Part shown: positions 58,465 through 64,000 of the stretch, piece by piece
How positions within the stretch are numbered: position 1 is the first letter of the stretch
Layout of the letters: the number at the start of each line of letters is the position of its first letter
Source: Pontibacter indicus
GTDB lineage: Bacteria; Bacteroidota; Bacteroidia; Cytophagales; Hymenobacteraceae
Reading direction: 5' to 3'
Length of the DNA: 64,000 bases
Assembly: GCF_900156345.1 (NCBI RefSeq)
Contig: NZ_FTPP01000002.1
Span: 558,001 to 622,000, forward strand
Position numbers and translations under genes: made by a program
Notes under the pieces: model-generated
Databases searched by the model: none
Seen by the model: the letters and a program-made list of their open reading frames with translations, nothing else
Told to the model about the DNA's origin: nothing

Positions 58465-60042
58465 TTAAGATCCGGATTCCCCTTTGGCCAGCGCCTCGGC
58501 TCTCTGCCTGGCTTTCACGAGGTTAGTCACCTCTACGGCCGATATCATAATGCCTTCTATTCTGGAAGTGCTGTCGAACAAAGGCTGGTACTTAAAGTTA
58601 AAATAAGCATCGCGCAGGTCGCCGTTCAGATCCTGGTCAATCTGCGTGAAGTACTCGTTGAGGTATACGACGCGGCCTTTGGTGTATACCTCGTCCAGCA
58701 TACGGAAAAAACCGAGCGACTCCAGTTCCGGCCAAAGCTCCCGGGCGGTGCGGCCAATGTAGTTGCGGTTGCCATAGAGCTTGTATACACCCGGCGTTAC
58801 ATACTGGCACACATGATCCGGGCCGTTCAGCATGCACAGGTGTACCGGCGATAGGCGCAGCATGTTTTCCAGTTGTATGTCTTCGCGGTCCTCCGGCGGG
58901 TTCTTCTGGTCGTCTATATCGGTGAAAGTGCCAATCCAGAGCGTAATGTTGCCGTCGGCGTCGCGCATGGGCAAACCGCGCTCCTGAAACCAGCGGTAGC
59001 TGCCGTCCAGGTGATGGCGGATGCGGTACTCCAACTCGTAACTGGCGCCTGAAGTGATGGCATTATGCCAGTTGGTGAGCACGGTGGCGGAGTCTTCGGG
59101 GTGAACGACGCTAATCCAGCCGTCGGTCTGGCCGGAGCGCATACCGGTATAGCTGTACCAGTTTTCGTTGAAGTAGAGCACCTTGCCCTTAGGTGAGGCC
59201 GTCCAGGCCATGTGCGGGAGCACCTCCAGCAAATGGTGGAAGCGGGCGTCGCTTTCTTTCAGCGCTTCCTGCGTGTCGTGGCTCTGTGTAATGTCGATAA
59301 TGGAACCGATGGTGCGGATAGGCTCGCCCTGCGCGTTGTAGGTCGTGTAGCCCTGGTCCAGGATGTAGGCGTAGGTGCCGTCGGCTTTCCGGAAACGGTA
59401 CTCGCCCTTCCAGGTGCTTTGCTTGTTGGCGAGGGCCTCTCGGATACCGCTCTGTACCCGCTCGAAATCATCAGGGTGCACCCGCGAGTCCCAGGAGTCG
59501 CCGTTTTTCCCCATTTCCTCAGGCTTGTAGCCAAATATTTCCTGAAGTCCTTCGCCCCAGATCATGCGGTCGTTCACGATGTCGTACTCCCAGGCAATGG
59601 CCTTGGTGGCGTTGCTGATCAGGTTGAGCTGCTCCTGGCGCTGCTGGTTCAGGCGGTCGCCCAGGATCTTGTCGGTTATGTCGCGTATTTCGTGCACCAG
59701 GTACTGCACCTCGCCGTTTTCACCCACAATCGGAATAGTTGTCGTCTTCCAATAACGCTCCTTAAAACCGTCTGCCGTCGGGATGTCGTAACGGAGCACG
59801 TCGGTATGGTAGGGCTTTTTGTGCAGCAGCGCTTGCTGCAGCGAGCGGTATACGGTGCCCTCGGAGTCCAGCAGCGGAGTGTCGGGGTTGTTTGGGAAAA
59901 TACGGAAAACGTGCTGGCCCATCGCCTCGGCGCGCTTCACGTGCGTTTGCTCAAGCAAAGCATCTGTCGCCTCAAGAATGACGAGGTCAGGCGTCAGGAC
60001 AAGGTATAGCCCTGGCAAAGCCCTGAAGATAGGCTCCAGCAT
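58465..60042 (-). CDS. PAS-repeat sensor protein without kinase domain
   Basis: About 525 residues with four PAS/PAC units: LFKALPG-like start (IFRALPGLYLVLTPDLVILE), a PAS with PAC (WEYDIVNDRMIWGEGLQEIF ... YILDQGYTTYNAQG), a third (MAWTASPKGKVLYFNENWYS) and a fourth (MLRLSPVHLCMLNGPDHVCQ). After the last PAC (VEVTNLVKARQRAEALAKGE) the frame ends exactly where the dimerisation/His domain of a kinase would begin. Either a ligand or light/redox sensing adaptor, or a hybrid kinase cut off at its linker. A GTG at 60072 is an alternative start. Confidence 0.82.
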   Translation of the reverse strand: MLEPIFRALPGLYLVLTPDLVILEATDALLEQTHVKRAEAMGQHVFRIFPNNPDTPLLDSEGTVYRSLQQALLHKKPYHTDVLRYDIPTADGFKERYWKTTTIPIVGENGEVQYLVHEIRDITDKILGDRLNQQRQEQLNLISNATKAIAWEYDIVNDRMIWGEGLQEIFGYKPEEMGKNGDSWDSRVHPDDFERVQSGIREALANKQSTWKGEYRFRKADGTYAYILDQGYTTYNAQGEPIRTIGSIIDITQSHDTQEALKESDARFHHLLEVLPHMAWTASPKGKVLYFNENWYSYTGMRSGQTDGWISVVHPEDSATVLTNWHNAITSGASYELEYRIRHHLDGSYRWFQERGLPMRDADGNITLWIGTFTDIDDQKNPPEDREDIQLENMLRLSPVHLCMLNGPDHVCQYVTPGVYKLYGNRNYIGRTARELWPELESLGFFRMLDEVYTKGRVVYLNEYFTQIDQDLNGDLRDAYFNFKYQPLFDSTSRIEGIMISAVEVTNLVKARQRAEALAKGESGS

Positions 60043-60255
60043 GGGAGGAGATGTCGCGATATTTGGATGCACAGGTATAAAACTAAAGTTCGGTTTTCAC
60101 AGCGTAAGAGCACTAAAATAGCAAAATTTAGTCTAATGCTTGTCCTAAATGTAGTGCTCCCTCAAAATATCAGTCAGCTGCGCCTGCCATCACACCAGGA
60201 TAGCAAGCGCAGCCGCGCTAATGTGTTTATCTTCAAGGGTTTGGTCTACATGACG

Positions 60256-63200
60256 TTACCCCTTCACGGTAGCTTTCATGTCGAGACTGTCGAACACCTC
60301 GCGGGCATCGGCAATGCTCTGGATGTCCTCCACAATCACGATCAGTTTATCCTTGGCCTCTTTGAGACGAGAACGGCGCGGGTGCTGCTGCACGTACTTG
60401 AGGATGTTGCCGAAAGTCTCGGACTGGAAGTAGGCGTCGTTGTTCTCGCTCGGCAGGTAACCCTTCATCACTTCTTTCTTGATGGTGAGCTTTTCGAAAC
60501 CGAGCTGCTGTGCCTGCCAGCGCAGCTTCACAATTTCCACCAGCTTTTGCACTTCCTGCGGCAGCGGACCGAAACGGTCTACAATGCTGGCTTGCAGCTT
60601 CTCGAGGTCCTGCAGGTCTTTGGTGCTGTCGAGCTTGCTGTAGAGGTTGAGGCGCTCCGAAATGTTGCCCACATACCAGTCCGGTATCAACACCTCCATG
60701 TCGGTCTCGATGTTGCAGTCGCGCACCGGCTCCACAAACTCGGCCAGGTTGTCTTTCAGGAAGAGGTCGCGGAACTCGGTTTCTTTCAGCTCCTTGATGG
60801 CGTCGTCGAGCACCTGGTGGTACATCTCAAAACCGAGGTCGTTGATGAAGCCGCTCTGCTCGCCGCCCAGCAAATTGCCCGCCCCGCGAATGTCGAGGTC
60901 GCGCATGGCAATTTTAAAGCCTTCGCCCAGATCAGAGAACTCCTCGAGCACGCTCAGGCGCTTGCGGGCGTCGGTCGGCAGGCCGGCCACCGGCGGTGTA
61001 AGCAGGTAACAGTAGGCCTTTTTGTTCGAGCGGCCAACGCGGCCCCGCATCTGGTGCAGGTCGGAGAGGCCAAACATATGCGCCCGGTTGATGATGATGG
61101 TGTTGGCGTTCGGGATGTCCAGTCCGGATTCGATGATGTTGGTCGACACCAGCACGTCGTACTCGCCTTCCACGAACTTCATCATGCGCTTTTCGAGGGT
61201 TTCGCCGTCCATCTGGCCGTGTGCGTAGGTGATGCGGGCATCGGGCACGAGCTTCAGGATCATGTTGGCCATTTCCTCGATGTCCTTCACGCGGTTGTGC
61301 ACAAAGAATACCTGCCCGCCGCGCTTGAGTTCCGAAGATACCGCATCGCGGATGAGCACCTCGTCAAACACATGCAGCTCTGTCTTTACAGGCTGGCGGT
61401 TTGGCGGCGGTGTGGCGATCACGCTCAGGTCTCGGGCGCCCATCAGCGAGAAGTGCAGTGTACGAGGTATAGGCGTAGCCGTCAGTGTCAGGGTATCCAC
61501 GTTTACGCGCATCTCCTTTAGCTTCTCCTTGGTCTTCACCCCAAATTTCTGCTCCTCGTCTATCACCAGCAGGCCCAGGTCTTTGAACTTCACATCCTTG
61601 CTCACGATGCGGTGTGTGCCGATCAGAATATCCACCTTGCCCTCTTCCACGCGCTTCAGGGTGTTCTTGATGTCCTTGGCCGTTTTGAAGCGGTTGATGT
61701 AGTCCACGGTAACCGGGAACTGCTCCAAGCGGTCACGGAAGGTTTTGAAATGCTGCATGGCCAGTACGGTGGTGGGCACGAGCACGGCGACCTGTTTGCC
61801 GTCGCAGGCTGCTTTGAAGGCGGCGCGCATGGCCACCTCGGTTTTGCCGAAGCCCACATCGCCGCAAACAAGGCGGTCCATTGGGTGGGGCTGCTCCATG
61901 TCGGCTTTCACGTCTTCGGTGGACTTGGCCTGGTCCGGGGTGTCTTCGTAGATGAACGAAGATTCGAGCTCGGCCTGCAGGAAGCCGTCTTTGCTGTAGG
62001 CGTAGCCCGGCGCGGCCTTGCGCTTGGCGTATAGCTGGATGAGCTCGGCGGCAATGTCCTTTACCTTGCTCTTGACCTTCTTCTTCTTGTTCTCCCACTC
62101 CGGCGAGCCCAGTTTGCTCATGGTCGGCGGTCCGCCCTCTTTGCCGCTATACTTTGAGATCTTGTGCAGCGAGTGGATGGAAACGTAGAGCAGATCGTCG
62201 TCGCGGTATACCAGTCGGATGGCCTCTTGCAGTCGACCGCCAACCTCTACCTTCTCCAGACCGGCAAAGCGGCCCACGCCATAGTCGGTGTGCGTGATGT
62301 AGTCGCCGGGCTGCAGGGTGCGCAGCTCTTTCAGCGTCATGGCCTTGGACTTGGAGCGGCCCTCCTTGGCCTTGTGCTGGTAAAAGCGGTCGAAGAGCTG
62401 GTGGTCGGTATAGCAGGTGATTTTGAGCTGATCGTCGATGAAACCCTCGCGTAACGATACTGCCAGATGCTGGAAACGCACATCGTGGTCCAACTCGTCG
62501 AAGATGGTCGTGAGGCGATTGATCTGGCGCGGCGACTCCGTGGCGATGACGTTCACAAAGCCTTTGCTCTGCTGCTCGTGCAGGTCCTTGACCAGCCTGT
62601 TGAAATCCTTGTTAAACGAGGGCTGCGGCTTGGACTGCAGCTGCAGCACTTCGGTGTCTTTGTAGTTGAAGCGCTTGCCGAACTCCACGATGCTGAACTT
62701 CTCGAGTAGCTTCTTGAACTGCTTCTGCGTCTGAAACAGCTGCTCCGGATCCGACACGATCTGTGTGCCGCCGCTGCCCGCCATCAGCTTGTCAAACGCA
62801 TGAGAAGCCTTGTCAAAATACTCGTCGATCACGTCCAGCGTCTGCCGCACATCCTTGAACCAGATGGTGGTGTTTTTGGGCAGGAAGTCGAGAAACGCCT
62901 CGCGGGTTTCCTGTAGCAGTTTGGTTTGTACGTTGGGTATAATCGAGATGCTCTTCTTGGTCTCTACCGATAGCTGCGTGTCGGGGTCGAAGGACCGGAT
63001 ACTCTCAATCTCGTCGCCGAACAGTTCGATGCGGTAAGGCAGGTCGTTGGCATAAGAGAACACGTCTACGATGCCCCCGCGCACTGCATACTGGCCCGCC
63101 TCGTACACAAACTCGGTTCGCTCGAAGCCATATTCGGCCAGCATCTCGCTCAGGAAGTTTACATCCAGCTTTTCGCCCACCTTCGCGCCCAGCGTGTTTT

Positions 63201-63627
63201 CTACCAGCGACTTTTTATTGATCACTTTTTCGGTCAGCGCTTCGGGGTAGGTCACAATCAGTTCGCCTTTCTCGGACTTGCTGTTGAGGCGGTTGAGCAC
63301 CTCGGCCCGCATCAGGATGTTGGCGTTCTCGGTGTCGTCGAAGCTGTAAGGACGCTTATAGGACGTCGGGAAGAGCATCACCTCTTTCTCCTCGCCGAGT
63401 AGGTTTTTGAGGTCGGTATAGAAATAGGCCGCCTCCTCCTTGTCGTGCAGCACAAAAAGTTGGTGCTGCGGGTGCAAGGTATAAACGGCCGAGGCCATCA
63501 CGGCATCCAGACTGCCCGCCATGCCCTTGAGTTGCAGACGGTAGGGTTTATCAGCTTTAAGTCGCTCGGCAATGGTTTGCACCACCCCATCGAGACGGTA
63601 TAGCTCTAAAAAATCAGTTACTTTCAT
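60256..63627 (-). CDS. mfd: Transcription-repair coupling factor
   Basis: Removes RNA polymerase stalled at DNA damage and recruits UvrA. The 1123-residue protein has the full order: UvrB-like N-terminal modules with LKGMAGSLDAVMASAVYTLH, the RNA-polymerase interaction domain (LQPGDYITHTDYGVGRFAGL), the SF2 translocase (CGDVGFGKTEVAMRAAFKAA, DEEQKFG, LTATPIPRTL, HNRVKDIEEMA, QMRGRVGRSNKKAYCYLL) and the C-terminal TRCF domain. Standard length. Stand-alone gene. Confidence 0.97.
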   Translation of the reverse strand: MKVTDFLELYRLDGVVQTIAERLKADKPYRLQLKGMAGSLDAVMASAVYTLHPQHQLFVLHDKEEAAYFYTDLKNLLGEEKEVMLFPTSYKRPYSFDDTENANILMRAEVLNRLNSKSEKGELIVTYPEALTEKVINKKSLVENTLGAKVGEKLDVNFLSEMLAEYGFERTEFVYEAGQYAVRGGIVDVFSYANDLPYRIELFGDEIESIRSFDPDTQLSVETKKSISIIPNVQTKLLQETREAFLDFLPKNTTIWFKDVRQTLDVIDEYFDKASHAFDKLMAGSGGTQIVSDPEQLFQTQKQFKKLLEKFSIVEFGKRFNYKDTEVLQLQSKPQPSFNKDFNRLVKDLHEQQSKGFVNVIATESPRQINRLTTIFDELDHDVRFQHLAVSLREGFIDDQLKITCYTDHQLFDRFYQHKAKEGRSKSKAMTLKELRTLQPGDYITHTDYGVGRFAGLEKVEVGGRLQEAIRLVYRDDDLLYVSIHSLHKISKYSGKEGGPPTMSKLGSPEWENKKKKVKSKVKDIAAELIQLYAKRKAAPGYAYSKDGFLQAELESSFIYEDTPDQAKSTEDVKADMEQPHPMDRLVCGDVGFGKTEVAMRAAFKAACDGKQVAVLVPTTVLAMQHFKTFRDRLEQFPVTVDYINRFKTAKDIKNTLKRVEEGKVDILIGTHRIVSKDVKFKDLGLLVIDEEQKFGVKTKEKLKEMRVNVDTLTLTATPIPRTLHFSLMGARDLSVIATPPPNRQPVKTELHVFDEVLIRDAVSSELKRGGQVFFVHNRVKDIEEMANMILKLVPDARITYAHGQMDGETLEKRMMKFVEGEYDVLVSTNIIESGLDIPNANTIIINRAHMFGLSDLHQMRGRVGRSNKKAYCYLLTPPVAGLPTDARKRLSVLEEFSDLGEGFKIAMRDLDIRGAGNLLGGEQSGFINDLGFEMYHQVLDDAIKELKETEFRDLFLKDNLAEFVEPVRDCNIETDMEVLIPDWYVGNISERLNLYSKLDSTKDLQDLEKLQASIVDRFGPLPQEVQKLVEIVKLRWQAQQLGFEKLTIKKEVMKGYLPSENNDAYFQSETFGNILKYVQQHPRRSRLKEAKDKLIVIVEDIQSIADAREVFDSLDMKATVKG

Positions 63628-63700
63628 GCAGGTATATCACAAAACAGCAAAGGCAGAACACAGGACTTTTCGATAGTCGTGTTCTGCTGGTTGTAGTTTA

Positions 63701-63708
63701 CAAAGGTA
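63701..63708 (-). promoter_or_regulatory. mfd -7 promoter element
   Basis: Minus-strand TACCTTTG fits TAnnTTTG; it is about 73 bases before the mfd ATG at 63627. No clear -33 TTG was found at 17-23 bases. Confidence 0.35.
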
Positions 63709-63877
63709 AATAAACTAATGCTTTATCAGAACTGTGGGGAGGGGTAGAAAGTTGCGGGGAAAGAGAAATGTATTTCGGTGGAATAGGCTTAAGGTGATAC
63801 AATGGGATGGAAGTGACAGTATTGTCCAAGTGAATTTGCATCCACTTTTTTCACAAAAATCCATACCTTGTATACCC

Positions 63878-64000
63878 ATGGAAACACCTCTACTCCGCTA
63901 CAGACTAACCGACCCGATCGGCGTCACGACGAAAGTATACGCTCTCGTTATTATCGCTGGTAGCGTCTGGTTGTTTATGTCCCATCCTGTAGCCGGTATT
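63878..64000 (+). CDS. Unidentified membrane protein, N-terminal fragment (cut by window edge)
   Basis: The ATG at 63878 opens a frame to the end of the window (41 codons): METPLLRYRLTDPIGVTTKV then a hydrophobic stretch of about 17 residues (YALVIIAGSVWLFMSHPV), so a first membrane helix or uncleaved signal. The family cannot be told. A TATACCTTGTATACC palindrome-like stretch lies just upstream (63862-63876). Confidence 0.5.
   Translation, partial: METPLLRYRLTDPIGVTTKVYALVIIAGSVWLFMSHPVAGI

Noticed and set aside
60067-61521. 484-codon plus-strand frame antisense to mfd
   Set aside because: mfd motifs are complete on the other strand and this frame has no recognisable domain.

Overview
The window reads as chromosomal DNA of a Bacteroidota bacterium, most likely a Cytophagales/Hymenobacteraceae member close to Pontibacter (inferred; no database search was possible). 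Supporting signs are type IX secretion sorting domains on two exported proteins, promoters with the Bacteroidota -7 element TAnnTTTG, few strong Shine-Dalgarno sites, frequent TTG starts, many lipoproteins with short lipoboxes, and families typical of the phylum (BT_3928, DUF1599, Pycsar-type TM proteins). No rRNA, CRISPR array, transposase or prophage was seen. There are two tRNA genes, Asn(GTT) and Arg(CCT), both on the minus strand.

Layout. 0-10 kb: folP and cdaA (folate and c-di-AMP synthesis) diverge from a DUF1599 gene; then a redox-type membrane protein, a lipoprotein gene split by an in-frame stop, aroK, a fatty-acid hydroxylase, a hydroxyacyl-CoA dehydrogenase and pheS. 10-20 kb: a LiaF-like/LytS/LytR envelope-stress operon with a good promoter, then a TetR-controlled tripartite RND efflux operon (TolC, adaptor, permease) ending in an acyl-carrier-like protein that lacks its phosphopantetheine serine. 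20-28 kb: peptidases, NlpC/P60, two thioredoxin-fold proteins, DJ-1/PfpI, YceI and a porin. The gene-free stretch at 27.9-28.46 kb holds a cluster of DnaA-box-like sequences and is a candidate replication origin. 28-37 kb: a class IV-like histone deacetylase homologue, two very small membrane proteins, a type III polyketide synthase cluster (FAD oxidoreductase, PKS, methyltransferase), a minimal T9SS-tagged protein, a CorC/HlyC-type protein and an HD-phosphohydrolase/Pycsar-TM fusion. 37-48 kb: a giant lipoprotein joining a calcineurin-like phosphoesterase to a C-terminal Omp85-like barrel, a DUF6268-like outer membrane protein, ppk1 with a SixA-like phosphatase, a 750-base repeat-filled spacer, hflX and rfbC. 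48-64 kb: murF, a T9SS FG-GAP protein, an omega-amidase and methionine/glutamine-type aminotransferase pair, a UDG-fold protein, two charged disordered proteins, a receiver and a PAS-only sensor, and mfd.

The most striking window-wide signal is a short non-coding-like word, GGTATA/TATACC (often AGGTATAGC or GCTATACCT), scattered through genes, spacers and even terminator loops about eight times more often than base composition predicts, and accounting for many of the rare ATA and CTA codons. Intergenic spacers also carry several families of palindromic or degenerate repeats.
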